64,000 bases of DNA, taken from contig CAUYUJ010014604.1 of NCBI GenBank assembly GCA_963575745.1, positions 94,087 through 158,086 of the forward strand, given 5' to 3'. The position numbers were made by a program, and so were the translations under genes. A model generated the notes under the pieces. It was given only the letters and a program-made list of their open reading frames with translations. It had not been told where the DNA came from and made no database searches. Origin of the DNA: Prorocentrum cordatum. Lineage: Eukaryota; Sar; Dinophyceae; Prorocentrales; Prorocentraceae. Of this stretch, positions 33,341 to 45,147 are shown piece by piece; position 1 is the first letter of the stretch, and each line of letters opens with the position of its first letter.

Positions 33341-34400
33341 CCCTGAGGGTTCTATATCCCATCTCCTCCTCGCGGGGAAGAGGCAGAGGAGAAGAGATGC
33401 GAGGAGGGGTTAGAGGCGGGCGAGCGGGCCCGAGTAGGAGCACCATTGATGACGGGAAGCGAGGAAACAAGTGACCATGCTGGAAGTGGGAGGAGGACGA
33501 CGGCGAGGAACCGCGAGGAGGAGTCGTGAAATGAGGAGGCAAAGCGGACGAGGTGGAGGATAGGCAGCAGGATCAGTGAGGAAAGGGGAGTGAAACAGAA
33601 GGACCAGTAGCTGGGTACATGACGAAGAGCATTGAGGATGAGGAAACGAAGTGAAACACATCAAGATGATCGGGATATAGTGTGAAGGTGGGGAAATTAA
33701 TGATACGTAAGGCCGAAGAAGATGATGCTAGTAATAGGAGGGTGAGGGTCGGGCGGGAGAGATGGTGCAACCGAACGCTGACAGGACGTGTTCATGATCA
33801 TGGGGGTACACCACCACCACCACCACTGAGCCATGCATCCGGCAGGACGCGCGGGCGGAAGAGTGCACGAATGGCAACTCCCCGGAAAATTCAACAAATG
33901 CGAGAATGCGGCGCGCCACTGAAACGGTAAATGTGCGGCGGGGCCTCGGAGACTGCACATTTCCATCCGCGCACTGTTACGACGGACTCTTTTTATTCCG
34001 GCTCAGAATCGGGGTTGCGACAATTCGGCCGCATTTCCCACGGACGCACCGTTACGACGGGGTCTGCTCGTCAAAAAACACGGTTGCGACATTTCGGCTG
34101 CATTTCCACACAGCGGGGCGGCTACGACAGAATTCGCCTATTCCGCTGACAGCGAGGCAGGAAAATAAGCACAACAATGTTTGAGAGGTGCGAAAAGAGG
34201 ACGAGACGTGTCGAGAGGGAGCACGAGGCGAAGAGGAGACCTCAGGGCGGCCTCAGGAATGCAGAGTCAACTCGTACACCTGGTAGGCCCACTGCTGCCG
34301 GGGCCGGAAGCGCCGCGGGCGTTCCACCCATTGTTTGGGGGTGCCGTCGGATCGCGCAAGCATTGACATACCAAGGATGAAGGTCCACTGGAAGCGACTC
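33341..34400. other. Unassigned DNA with a short about 72-bp tandem pair
   Basis: Purine-rich sequence to about 33,780. At about 33,965-34,140 two or three copies of a unit share CATTTCCCACGGACGCACCG-like text and GTTACGACGG. No gene was recognised. Confidence 0.45.
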
Positions 34401-34402
34401 TG

Positions 34403-34407
34403 ATATG

Positions 34408-34452
<45 letters not shown>
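34403..34452 (+). repeat. (TA)n microsatellite at the LINE-E 3' end
   Basis: TATATA repeats with TATGTA interruptions immediately beyond the 3' side of the minus-strand LINE. A simple repeat at the 3' end is usual for several LINE clades. Confidence 0.85.
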
Positions 34453-34456
34453 CTAG

Positions 34457-35850
34457 TCATATATATACACATAACTTCCGTTGTTGATCAAGTAGAAGCT
34501 GAGATAACGGCCTGGCGCCAGCTCGTTCCAAGATGTCCGAATTTCTTATTCGAGAGTAGAAAGAATGTGAGATACCCAGTATACGGCGCAGGCAGCGGCA
34601 GTGGAACGCGTCGAGCCTCGATTTGTCTGCCTTCAGCAACCACAAAGAGTCGAGCGAGTACAACACCTTACTTAGCACGACACTGTTAAACACGTTGTGC
34701 TTCCGCTTCCATCCAACCACATCTTCGCAAGCTTGTTGAAGATGCCCTGTGCTTCCCCTAATCGTCGGTTGAGCTCGGCTGTGGCTTTACCGTCACAAGA
34801 GAGCATACCTCCCACATACATAGCTTCCCGCACACGTTCGACATGACCTCCATCAGGCCGAACAACGACAGCATTAGTGGAGATATTCATTAATAGTGTT
34901 TTGCCCCAGTTCAGCTCGAGACCATAATGACAGCCTTTCTCAATAACAACGTTAAGCATGTTCTGAATGTTTGTTCTGCTCTGCGAAGCCAGTAGCGTAT
35001 CTTCAGCATATAGGATGTCGCGCGTCACCACGTAGCCAGGCTCTGCCTCGAAGTTGATGGACCCAAATGCGTCGTGCAGCATAACCGATTGCACAGCAAT
35101 GAATAAGTATGGGGAAAGTGGGCATCCCTGCGCGATGCCTGCCTCTTGTCGTCTTTCTGTTGATCTCCCCGTGTGGTCCACAACAGTGAACTAACGCTCG
35201 GAGTAAATAGCTTCCACCATGGCCACCATGTCCAGGGGAAGTTCAAATCGTCGAAGAGCGTCGCACATACTTCTTGGCTTGAGTCTGTCAAACGCCTTGG
35301 CCCAATCCAACATTAACAGAATGAGGCCGCCTTCCTTGTTGCTGTATGCCGCGTCAATCATGCGCCGGACAAGCATGAGGGCGTCGGCCGTCCCGCGCCC
35401 AGGGCGGAACCCAAATCGTGATCACCGCATTCGGTCCTCAGCGCCACCTTGAAGCAGACGTTGATGGATCATTGATGCCAGTAGCTTGTACCCAACCTGA
35501 AGCAAAGATATTTGTCTGTAGTTCTATGGTAGTTTAGTGTTCCCCTTTTTGAACTAAAAAACTGCGTTCGCACGCCTCCAAGATTCAGGTATTGGTTATT
35601 GGTCCCAGCTTTTGGTACAAGCGAAGCATGATTGCAGAAGCATCCTGGTCCGTTCCTAAGGCTTTCCAAACATCTGGCGGCATCCCATCCGGCCCCGGAG
35701 CTCTGCCACGACGTAGCTGGCGCAATGCTCCCACAAGCTCTTCTATGACGATGTTATCGGTGCTCCCATAAGTGATTCCATGGGGGTACAGCGATTCGTT
35801 TATGAAGATGTTATCGGTGGCTTGCAAACCACCACGGCCATCGTCCGATT
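34457..35850 (-). pseudogene. LINE-E reverse transcriptase, different clade, minus strand
   Basis: RVT_1 in four frame pieces, read on the minus strand. RRGRAPGPDGMPPDVWKAL lies at about 35,680-35,735, FGFRPGRGTADA at about 35,380-35,415, LLMLDWAKAFDRL at about 35,280-35,320, GIAQGCPLSPYLF at about 35,100-35,140, and ILYAEDTLLAS with the active box at 34,999-35,010. The thumb piece LYSLDSLWLLKAD is at about 34,640. The active box reads Y-A-E-D, so the first catalytic Asp is Glu. At least three frame breaks; no endonuclease seen. The motifs differ clearly from the LINE-A to D family. Confidence 0.85.
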
Positions 35851-36240
35851 GGAGATTAGGTACGGTTAGATACGCTGGAACAACGACCATACCAAGACAT
35901 TCTATACGGATGCATATGTATATGCATGTGTAAATATACATACGGGCACGGTTTCGTGTTTATGTGTATATGTACACACAACGCGCCCTCATTGTATATG
36001 TCGCTGAACGGTCGAAGCGATAGGCTACAGGGGCGCTCCCGTGCAGGCCAGGATCGCGCACAGTTTATCATACATGTACATACACAGATTTGCGCGTACA
36101 TGTATGCCCATGTGTATATATCTACACATAATGTGTATACCCGCTTCTGGGCATACTAGATACGTGGAATCCCGCCTGGCCTGACGCGCAATCGATGACC
36201 AACGTACATTGACATGTGACATGTTTTCTGGGTCTCTCTG
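35851..36240. other. AT-rich spacer with TATGTA/TACATA stretches
   Basis: Alternating TATGTA/TGTATA and TACATA sequence; nothing coding recognised. Confidence 0.45.
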
Positions 36241-36261
36241 CATCGTGATCTCACGTTTTGG

Positions 36262-36410
36262 CGAAGGGTATCGTTGCGATGTCGTTTGGAATGGCTCTTG
36301 TCACTTCAGCTCGTTGTTTCCACCGTGTCCTTTCTCTTTGACCTCTTGCTGCGGTCGTTTGGGCTCAGCAGTATTGTGGTGCGCACTGCGGGTCGCGTCT
36401 CTGTTTTACA
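36262..36410 (+). repeat. Dispersed repeat, second copy of 25,138-25,270
   Basis: GCGAAGGGTATCGTTGCGAT, TTGCTGCGGTCGTTTGGGC and TATTGTGGTGCGC appear in the same order as at 25,138-25,255. Confidence 0.65.
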
Positions 36411-37640
36411 TCACCTGTTATCATTAGTGTCTACGTGGTGATCGCACGCCTCTCAAGTCACTGCCCGTTGGACGATTAAGCTGTAAAGCAACAAAGACCG
36501 AAAGAACGATAGTATATGCGCTTTCGTTTCACCCAGCAGGACAGGGCGAGGAGGGCCCTCCGGCAGGGCAGCCTGCCGCCTCCCGAGCCCCACTTGATTC
36601 GGTGGCATCGTTTCATGCGGCAGTGTTGCCGTGATGGAAAATACGCCTTCTTGGCTTCAGCCATCATGGCGTCAATCGCGCACACACCATGCCAGAGCTC
36701 TAGCCCGGCATGGTGGTGCCTTCTGCGGCGAGCGATGTGGCGCCAGTGCGCGGCACCTGCTCGGGGCAAAGGGCGAACGCGGAGGGCAGGCGCGAGAGAT
36801 CCTCCCACGTCCCTGGGCTCGAGCGCGCGGGTGGGAGAGGGCGCCGAGGCGCTCCCGCCGCCCAGCCATGGAGCCGGCGGCGGCGGTATTGCCCGACCTC
36901 AGGGGTGCTGGCCCGGGGCTGGAAGGCGGGCGGGTCAGCGTGCGTTGAGGGTGCTCGCCCCTTCCCCCTCCCTTCGTCTCCCCATCCTCCTGCTCCTCCT
37001 CTTTTTCTCCCTCCTCCTCCTCCTTCCCCTTTTGCCCGCTCATTCCCCTTCTCACTCCTCCTCCTGCTTTTCTCCGCCTCCTTCTGTCTCCTCCTCCTCC
37101 TACTCCTCCTCTGCCATCCCGCGTCGTTTCTCAGAACCCCTGCGTGTCACACCACGTGTCCGTAGGCTGGTCTGGGCGTTTCGATTGAGATTCCCTCTCA
37201 GTTTCTTATCCCAGGGTTGTGATTTCCATCCTTACTCAGATGGAAACAAGCACATTTTCAAAATGAAGCTCTCGCCTTAGCGCCGTGCGCACTTTTGTTG
37301 ACACTTGCCCGCAGTTGCACGGGCGGCGGCCATTACGCCATGGGAGTATGGCTCTCGCTATAGCGCCGCACAGTCGTTTTTGAAGCATCCATTTGTTACA
37401 CGGAGGGAGGGTGGTTCTTGTTCAAAGTGGTAGAGTCGCCTCGTATTTCGTTTGACATGGTGATCATAATTTATGATCCGTTCTCAGCAAATTATATACG
37501 GCCTGCTTGATTCCTTTGCACAGCGGGCTGTCGTTGAGCACTTCCACGAACTTGACAACCAATCCTTGTCGTTTTCCTGATAGCTCGAAGGATGAAAGGG
37601 CAACCTCTTTCAAATGAAGTCCCCCGCCTGATTTGCGGGT
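36411..37640. other. Unassigned DNA with a pyrimidine tract
   Basis: A 254-codon frame (36,516-37,280) has no recognisable domain and runs into C/T-rich sequence at about 36,955-37,120. That tract resembles the LINE 3' tracts, so this may be a further eroded element. Confidence is low. Confidence 0.35.
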
Positions 37641-37764
37641 TCATGGCGCGCTCGTCTTTAGGGGGTGGGGGGCGCCTTGCGCAGTGAATAATAATACTTG
37701 CATGGACTAGCGAGGAGGGGGACTTGGGACGGAAGGGAGTATGCTCGTCGATACATCTCTAGTT

Positions 37765-38640
37765 TTTTCTGCTTCTCGTCCTCCTCCTCTTCCCTCCATC
37801 TCCCGCCTCCTCCCCCTTCCTCGCCTCCTTCGCCTTCCCCTTCCTCTCCCGGCTCCTCGTCTTCCAAGAGCCTTCCGAAGTCTCCGAGGACCACCGATAA
37901 ACCTCCGAAATTTCCGAACCGACACCGGAAGCCACCGAACAACATTGCCGGTGTTCGCAGAGATAACGAGAACCCTCCTCGTCCTCCTCCTCAGTCTGGA
38001 GGGTGCGAGTGAAAGTGGAAGGTTGGGGGTGCGCCGGCCTGTGCGGGGGTCAGCCTGCCTGCTTGGGGGTCGTCCGCGTGCAGCGTGCGGCGGTGCTGCG
38101 CGCCAGCGTGCGGCGTTGCAGCGTGCGGCGGTGCAGGCGCTCCCCCACCCAGGGACTACGTAGTCCCTCGTGCAGCGTGCTGCAGTGCAGGCAGTACAAT
38201 GCAGCCTTTGCTGCGGGAGGCAATGCAAGGAAATATTCCCTGCGGGATACGATACAATGCAACACTTCGCGCGGGAGGCAAGTCAGTGCAAAACAATATT
38301 CCTTGTGCGAGACAATACAATTTCATACTCCCTGCGGGAAGGAATGCAATACAATACGGTACAATACAACACATTATAATACGATCCAATACGATACAAA
38401 ACAATACAATACAACGCAATGCTCCCTGGGGTAGACAGGACAATACAAGGAAGCTGGATACATAGAGTTGCAAACACGGGGTGGGTCCCCCCACTTGGAA
38501 ACCTTCAGTTCCCGAGGTCGCAGGTCGGAAGGGAGGAGGAGCAGGAGGAGGAGGAGGAGGAGAAGCAGGAGGAGGAGGAGAAGGAGGAGAAGGAGGAGGA
38601 AGAGAAGGAGGAGGAAAATAAGGAGGTGTTTCGGTATATG
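37765..38640. repeat. Complex repeats: CT tract, GTGCAGCGTGCGGCG units, TACAATGCAA units, GGA tract
   Basis: About 37,770-37,860 is C/T-rich. About 38,075-38,190 repeats GTGCAGCGTGCGGCGGTGC. About 38,190-38,420 has units of roughly 50-55 bases, each pairing CCCTGCGGGA or CGCGCGGGAGGCAA with an ATACAATGCAA run, ending in an (ATACA)n pentamer stretch. About 38,530-38,630 is (GGA)n. Confidence 0.7.
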
Positions 38641-39292
38641 ACCCAAGGAACCTGTGCATTCGCTTTCGTTTGGCTCAAGTCTTCAAGTCGTCGTTACCGC
38701 GGCACGACACCTTGTGCTACCCTCGTCTGCGTTAACAGACAAAAGAATGCCCCATCCCCGTAATCACCGTTGTACTAAATCTGCACGGTGGCGGAGCGAG
38801 GTTATGGCATTTATACTTGGAGTCGGGATACCTACCACGAGGCAGGTATGTATCGATGAAAACCTCACCAACTTCGGGATTATGTGCCTAACGGCTGACA
38901 GTTAAGTCGATTACGAATTCGTCAGAGCGGCAGTGCAAGTAACCGCGGCGCAATGACAATTAACCTGGACGAAGAGGAACGCACGGGTAACCAAGAGCTG
39001 TCCAACGAGCGCGCGGTGTCTTTTATGAAGGTGTTTGGCACGTCCAGGGCAACATTGCTGAGCATAGTCAGCCGCGAGAGCAGACACGAGTCGGAAACGG
39101 GGACTGAAGTCTCGAGTGGCTGAATTGGGATATACAATCGAACAACAAATCAATTCGAACGCGATGCTCGCGCAACACAGCGGGTAAAGTAGGGTCGATC
39201 AGGAGCAACATGCATCAGATACCCACAATCGAATCCAAAACCATCCAGCCGTCTAGCATATTCAATGGAAACATGACAACGTTCTGTGAATG
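38641..39292. other. Unassigned DNA before copia-2
   Basis: No gene was recognised. TTTGGCTCAAG at 38,669-38,679 matches the 3' end of the dinoflagellate spliced leader but is too short to call a relic. Confidence 0.4.
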
Positions 39293-39298
39293 GAATGG

Positions 39299-39532
39299 CT
39301 CTTAAATTTAGGGGTCACCACTGCGCATAGAGATTCCAGCGTGCTCGGGAAACGCTTTTTCGGAGCACGTTACGCACATAGGTGTCTGCAGCCGTTTCAG
39401 CATCTAGTACCATCTCTTCCATACTGTCTGTACTGAAGCCCCCTTGTATCGGCCATGCGGCCAGGACAAAGCTCAGCCATTCTGTGAAGCCTGTGGTGGT
39501 GTGCGAGTGCGACGGGCATAAAAAGGTATCAG
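39299..39532 (+). repeat. copia-2 5' LTR
   Basis: Begins CTCTTAAATTTAGGGGTCAC and ends CATAAAAAGGTATCAG. Matches 45,148-45,369 with several substitutions and one indel of roughly 12 bases near 39,420. Confidence 0.9.
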
Positions 39533-39546
39533 TGGTAGCGGCTGCG
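39533..39546 (+). promoter_or_regulatory. copia-2 primer-binding site
   Basis: TGGTAGCGGCTGCG lies directly after the 5' LTR. The TGG start and TGGTAGC resemble the complement of eukaryotic initiator-Met tRNA 3' ends; copia-1 has TGGTAGCGGAGC at the same place. Confidence 0.7.
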
Positions 39547-39568
39547 TTGGCCAGGCCACGGAGCAGCC

Positions 39569-41121
39569 ATGGAGGCTCAGGTGGCTGAGCTGGTGCGGGA
39601 AGTGCAGAGGCTGTGAGGAGTGGTAGGCGAGCAGCAGGAGCGCCCGGGACAGCTACAGGCCGGTCGCGGCAGAGGAGGAGGCAGGCTGAGGGAGGAGCGG
39701 CAGATGTTAGGAACGACGCTTTGGCGTCGGACGAAGATAGGAGGGCATCGAAAAAGTTGTACATGCTCCTCTTGCACAGCTGCAAGGGGCCCGCATTGGA
39801 TAAGGTCATCAACGTCGGGCAGGACGAGGGAGTGTTCGTGTGGAGGCAGCTGTCGGAGCGCTACGACCCGAAGGCTTCGACGAGGCAGGCTGGCCTGTTG
39901 CAGGCCATCCTGATTTGGTCTTTCCCAGGGGACCCGCTGGAGAGGTTGGAGACGTTCGAGAGGGAGCTGGCGAGGTACGAGCAAATCTCTGGCACGCAGT
40001 TCCCAGACGGCTTGAAGGTCGGGCTGGTGGTGAAGAACCTCGACGACGGCGCGCTGAAAAACCACCTCATGTTCAACGCTGAGCGTCTGGCGGAATGGGC
40101 GACGTTCAGACGCGAGATGGTGGGCGTGAGGCAGGTGTTTGGCTACAGCTCCACTGGCTCGGCACCCATGGACATCGGCGCCGTGGCTGCTTTCTCGGGC
40201 AATTGCTACGAGTGTGGCCGGCCAGGCCATAAGGGCGTGGATTGCCTTTCGAAGGGCGAGGGCAAGACCAACGGATACCCTAAAGGAGGAGGCAAGAGCA
40301 GGCCGGATGGCAAAGGCAAGGTCAAGGGCGGCGACGGCAAGGGAGGCAGAGGTGCTCGTAGGAGGGCATGCTGGACTTGTGGAGGAGATCATCTTCAGCG
40401 CGATTGCCCAAAGGGAGGAGGTCGAGGAGGAGTGCGTGGATTGGATGAGGAGCCGCCGGCGCCGGCCCCAGGAGGGCAAGGAGGAGGATTGCCGGACGCG
40501 ACTTCGACGGCTTCTGCTTCGAGACAGGCCACGTGGACCAGCGACCTGGGGACTCTGGAGTTGACCGGCCTCTGCATCGCGGCACTCGACGCGGTCGAGC
40601 AGGACGAGGTCAAACACTACGACTTCACGCAGGATGATGATGATGATGATGAGGAGGAGGTGAGAGAAGAGAACGAGTACGACGTGGAGGGCCTGTACAG
40701 CCTGGACTGGACTGAGGTGCGGAAGGTGGTCTCCGGGGTGGACAGCGGGGCAGCGGTCACCATCATGAGGACCGAGGAGTGCCCTGAGTACCCGCTGGAC
40801 CGTTCCGTGCGCTGGGAGTTCCGGGCAGCGAACAAAACTGTGTTGCGCACGGACGGCAGACGACCAGTGGTGCTACCTGAAGGAGGTTTCCTGCGTGCGG
40901 AGGTCGGCCCGGTGAGGAAGAATCTGCTGTCCGTGGCGGACTTGGGGGACGCTGGTTTCCATGTGAAATTCAGCGGCGACGGCCAAAGGTACGCCATTCA
41001 CAAGGAGACCGGCAAGCGCTGCGAGTTCTCGCGCAAGGGCCGGGTCTACGACTTGGAGCTCGCGGTGGTGAGGAGTTCAGGAGGTGGGCGAGGCCCCCGC
41101 CGGCAGGGTGGGAGCCTGTGA
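39569..41121 (+). pseudogene. copia-2 Gag and protease
   Basis: The likely start is the ATG at 39,569 (MEAQVAELVREVQRL), but TGA at 39,614-39,616 ends it after 15 codons, and the rest reads in another frame to 41,121. That frame holds a Gag core (LYMLLLHSCKGPALD, FVWRQLSERYDP, LETFERELARYEQ), zinc knuckles CYECGRPGHKGVDC (about 40,206) and CWTCGGDHLQRDC (about 40,371, one residue short), an acidic stretch, and the retropepsin DSGA motif in VDSGAAVTIM (about 40,738). It would package element RNA and cleave the polyprotein. The start region also has a frameshift. Confidence 0.85.
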
Positions 41122-42185
41122 GGCCGAGAGGAGAAGGACAGGGGACAGGGAGGAGGAGGGCTGCAACCCTGGCGCCCGTGGAGGAAGTGCAGCCAGAGGG
41201 GGGCGCGCGGGTTGGGCAGCAGGCCCAAGTCCACAGAGAGGAGAGTGCGGAGGTGGCTCGAGAGGTGGCCGAGCGGCCCAACCCGATGAGGTTGAGGAGA
41301 CCACGAGAGCCAACGGCGGCGGAGAGGCAGGAGCATGAGAGGCTCCATAGCCTTGCAGGGCTTGGTGTCTGGCCTGTGTGTCGGGACGAGGGCGAGTGGA
41401 GTGCCGCTGCGCGCAGGGTCGCAACGAGAACGCGATCCCGGTGCTGGGCATCGACTACGGTTTCATGACCAGGCATGTCAGAGCCGGAGGCGGCGCGCGA
41501 GATGGCCGCCGGAGACGACGAGGCGGATGAGCGAGGAGTTCCGCTGGCCCCCATCTTGGCGGGGCGATGGACCCCTGACCGGTGGCTGGTGGGGCGGCTG
41601 CTCCCGTCAAAGGGCTTCGCGCACAGCTGCAGCGTGGAGGTGCTGGTGCGGGTCTTTGTCAGCAGTGGTGTCAAGAAGTTCTTCGTGAGGAGCGATCGGG
41701 GGAATGCGATCAGGGCTCTCGTCAGGAGAGCGTCGGCTGTGGCTCTGCAGGACCATGGGGTCCAGGGCGTAGCTGGCCCCGCGCCAGAAGGGGATAGCGA
41801 CGCCAACGGCTTGGCAGAGGGAGACGTGAAGGAGCTGAAGGCGAAGGTGCGCGCGCTGAAGTACGCGGTGGAGCAGCTCCTCAACGTGGTGATCGACAGT
41901 AGTCACCAGTGCCTGCCCTTCCTGATCATGCATGCCGCGGCCGCGATGAACCGCGGCAGGAGGGGCCCAGATGGGCGGGCGGCGGAGGTGCGGGAAGCCT
42001 TGGAATGGCAACATCGCGGAGTTCGGGGAGAAGGTCATGTACCTCACCTCGGGGCCGCGCAGGTCGCGCCTCGACTCTGGCTACCAAGAGGGCATCTTAT
42101 ATGGCTTGAGCGAGGTTCAAGTCGGCTACTACATCGGGGTGCCGGGCAAGGTGGTCAGGGCGATGGCCATCAAGTTGCAGGATGA
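41122..42185 (+). pseudogene. copia-2 integrase (degenerate)
   Basis: Pieces in several frames. The zinc-binding region (41,118-41,468) has lost most Cys/His residues. The first catalytic Asp is in AIPVLGIDYGFM (about 41,430-41,465), the second in FFVRSDRGNAIRAL (about 41,680), and the Glu in DANGLAEGDVKELKAK (about 41,800-41,848). After about 41,990 the frame is lost again (MYLTSGPRRSRLDSGYQEG at about 42,035 in a different frame). Confidence 0.8.
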
Positions 42186-42394
42186 GTCGAGGAGGCGCGA
42201 CTGGGAGCTGTTCAACGCGGTGAAGGGGGTCCCGTGGCAGATAGGCCCGACGGCGGAGGAGCTGGCGCGAGTTCCCGCCGCGCTGAAGGTGGAGGCAGGG
42301 CCAGCCGTGGCCCTGGGCCTGATCCCGCCGCCGCCTTCCAGGCCGCGGGGGGGGCGGGGGCGGCCCCCGGAGGCAGGTCTACATCCGGAAAGCC

Positions 42395-43440
42395 GTGGAG
42401 CTGGTGGAGTATGGCTACGCTGACAACTGCGACGGCTGCTTGCGGGCAAAGGACGACTTGCCCGCGGTCTCCCACTCCGCCGCTTGCCGCGCGAGGATCA
42501 CCGAGGCAATGGGGGTGGACGAGGACTCGAGTATGAAGAGGCGCGTGGAGGAGGCCGAGGCGCGGATCGCGGACGATCCGACCAAGCGAGTGAAGTCCGG
42601 GGAACTTGCTCACGGGCCAGGGGGCGGAGGTGGAGGGGCGGCAGCCAGCAGCAGCAGCACAGGGGGCGCGGGGGCCGCGGGGGCAGCACAGGAGCAGAGG
42701 GCCCAGGAGCAGCAGCAGATAGAGGAGGCGTGGAGGACGAGGCCATGCAGGAGGCGCCAGGAGGAAGAGGAATGAAGCGAGAGGCAGTGGAGGTTCCCGA
42801 GGATCTACGGGACCAGGTGGAGGAGGAGAAGGAACCCATTGACATGGGGTCCCTCGAGCTAGCCTCGATGGACCTGCTGGCGGTGAGCGGCTACCGGGTG
42901 GAGTTCGCGGAGATCGTCTGCCCGGCGAGGTTCGCGGCCAAAGCGACGGCGTTCAACTTGGTGCCGGGCGCGTCTTACGACCTGCGGATGGGCCATGGCC
43001 TGAGCAAGCCGGAGGTCAAGAGGGAGGTCGAGGAGGAGCTCGACCGGACGGGCCCTTGGTTTGTCATGGCCAGCCCGCCGCGCAGCAAGTTGAGCATCCA
43101 GCAGTTGAACCATCGCCGCGACGCGCCAGAGTTCTTGGCGGATCTGGGCAGTGCGATCGACCACATCGGCTTCAGCATGCAGGTGTGCAAGGGGCGCTGG
43201 GCGAGAAAGCTGATGATCTTCCTCTACGAGCACCCGGCGACGGACTCGTCTTGGATACTGAAGGCCGTGGTCGAGGTGAGCAAGTCGGAGGGCGTGGTCG
43301 TGGGGGAGGGCGACCAGTGCGCGCTGGGCGCCGAGGTGCACGGTCTGCCGGTGCGCCCGCGGACCTGGTGGATGACCAATTGTCTGGAGATCGCGGAAGC
43401 CCTGGGTGTGAAATGCCCGGGCCATGCCAAGCACCGCCCT
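42395..43440 (+). pseudogene. copia-2 linker and methyltransferase-like domain
   Basis: After a linker with CDGCLRAKDD and CRARITEAMG, frame 42,484-43,440 carries ASYDLRMGHGLSKPEVKREV, WFVMASPPRSKLSIQQLN (about 43,057-43,110), MQVCKGRWARKLMIFLYEHP and GDQCALGAEV. This resembles the SPPC...FEHP domain of dinoflagellate copia polyproteins, itself similar to DNA C5-methyltransferases (PPC motif). Here PPC is PPR, so the catalytic Cys is lost if the analogy holds. It lies between integrase and RT. Confidence 0.6.
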
Positions 43441-44465
43441 CTCCCTGCCCTACTGGCGCGGCGAATCTCGCGGAGAGGTACCCGCCGAAGCTCATCTCGG
43501 TGGTGCTCCGGGCCCTCCGCGCCGACCTCTTCAAGCAGAACGTCATCGGCGCCCTGGAGGCTGGGCCCGCTGCGGAGGAGCCAGAGCCGGAGGTGAACAT
43601 GGCGAAGGTTCGCGTGGATGACAAGAAGGTGCGCGACGAGTACACCGGCTTGGAGCTCCCAGCTGAGGGAGTTCGAGCGGCGAGGGGGGCGGAGATCGAA
43701 TACATGAACCGCCTGGGTACTTGGGTCCCCGCGCTGAGGAAGGAGGCCTGCGCCAACGGCGAACGCGTCATAGGGGCGAAGTGGGTGGGCTGCAACAAGG
43801 GGGGCGACGCCCGCGTGGAGCTCAGGAGCCGATTGGTGGCGCAGGAGACGCGTCGAATTTCAAGCATCCCAGACGGGGATGTGGCATCTGCTTTCGCTGC
43901 CACGCCTCCCTTGGAGGCACTGCGTTTCTTGCTGAGCCTGGCCATGACGCTGCCCCGCGTCAGCGGCGAGGACTGGGTGCTGGTGTTCATCGACATCTCT
44001 CGAGCTCACCCGCGCTGTGATTCGCGGAGTCGGATAGTGGCGAGACTTCCTGAGGGGGCGGGCTACGGCAAGGAATACGTTGGGGTGATGGTCAAGTGCC
44101 TCTACGGCATTCGGGGCGCTTCCCAGGCCTTCGAGTTCAAGACTTGCGAGGCGATGGAGGCGCTCGCATTCAAGCAGGGGCTGTTCAGCCCGTGCCTGTA
44201 CTACAGCGAGACCATGCACGCTCGCACCTGGGTGCGCGGCGACGATTTCGTCACGCTCCTGCCGCGGTCAGCGGCGCGGCCGTTCACGGAGGGGCCCGGG
44301 GAGCACATGCATGTGAAGGTGCGCGGGATCATGGGGCCCAGGCAGTACGGCGACCATCCCGACCTTCACGAGATCCGGTTTCTCAACAGGCTGGTGACCT
44401 GGGTCGTTGGCACCGCGGGCCAGCCCGACGAGATTCATGGCTCGGCTCACTGGGATGGCTTATGA
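43430..44465 (+). pseudogene. copia-2 reverse transcriptase (RVT_2)
   Basis: Frame 43,430-44,465 holds the copia RT. GAKWVGCNKG is at about 43,775, RSRLVAQETR at about 43,828, FAATPPLEALRFLLSLA at about 43,892, first Asp in FIDISRAH (43,992), CLYGIRGASQAFE at about 44,098, and the active box RGDDF with Asp-Asp at 44,241-44,246. After TLLPRSAARPFTE it has an internal deletion before VKVRGIMGPR. Catalytic aspartates are kept although the element is dead. Confidence 0.88.
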
Positions 44466-44539
44466 GGGTCGCAAGCGTTGCGTTATATACCTTGCAGGGT
44501 ACAAGCGTTTAGCGTGGGTCTACAAGCAGCAGAGCCCGT

Positions 44540-45046
44540 AGCGTTTTTTGTTGCTAATGTAGATTCCAGCTACGCCGGCTGTCCCAGCGCTTGCAAGTCT
44601 GAACCTGTTTAGTCCTTAAGCACGGTGCGCATGCAATCCGAGTTGTTTCTTCCACGCAGGCCATCGTTGCTCTGTCGACTGGCGAGGCTGAATTCTTTGC
44701 CAGTGTGAAGGGGGCCTCGATGCTTGTGGGCTTCCAGAGTTTCGCCAGGGACCTCGGCGTCGAGGCCTTGATCCGTCTGTGCAGCGATTCGTCTTGTGCA
44801 AAGGGGATTCTCTCACGCCGGGGCGCGGGGGAAATCAGACTCAGACACCTGAGAACTCCGCTTCGTTGGGTGCAACAGCTGGTTTCACGCAAGGGCTTGG
44901 ATGTTGTAAAGTTTGCCGGTATCACTACTGTGGCGGGCATCGGGGCGAAGATCCTCGATGGCATCTCCTTTCGCAAGCTCATTGGGCTGATGGGCATGCG
45001 ATTCGATCACGCCGAATCCAAGCTGGCTCTCAAGGCTGCGGTTTGA
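44540..45046 (+). pseudogene. copia-2 RNase H
   Basis: Copia-type RNase H: AIVALSTGEAEFFASVKGAS (about 44,662-44,722, catalytic Glu), IRLCSDSSCAKGILSRRGAG (about 44,770-44,830, Asp) and WVQQLVSRKGLDVVKFAG (about 44,868-44,925). The final Asp-x-x-Thr-Lys motif reads differently (GAKILDG). Out of frame with the RT. Confidence 0.8.
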
Positions 45047-45137
45047 GTTTAAGCTACGGGAGCTTTGAAGGCCCGTGGACCACGCTCCGCTACTTCCCGC
45101 TTGGGCGAGGCAGGCCTCGGTGTGGCCAGTTCTGCTT

Positions 45138-45147
45138 CGAGGAGGGC
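45138..45147 (+). promoter_or_regulatory. copia-2 polypurine tract
   Basis: CGAGGAGGGC immediately before the 3' LTR, purine-rich on the coding strand as expected for plus-strand priming. Confidence 0.65.

Noticed and set aside
36516-37280. 254-codon frame as a host gene
   Set aside because: No domain; its second half reads a pyrimidine tract.
38669-38679. TTTGGCTCAAG as a spliced-leader relic
   Set aside because: Eleven bases only, with no further leader match and no gene downstream. A similar weak match at about 48,913 lies inside a coding frame.
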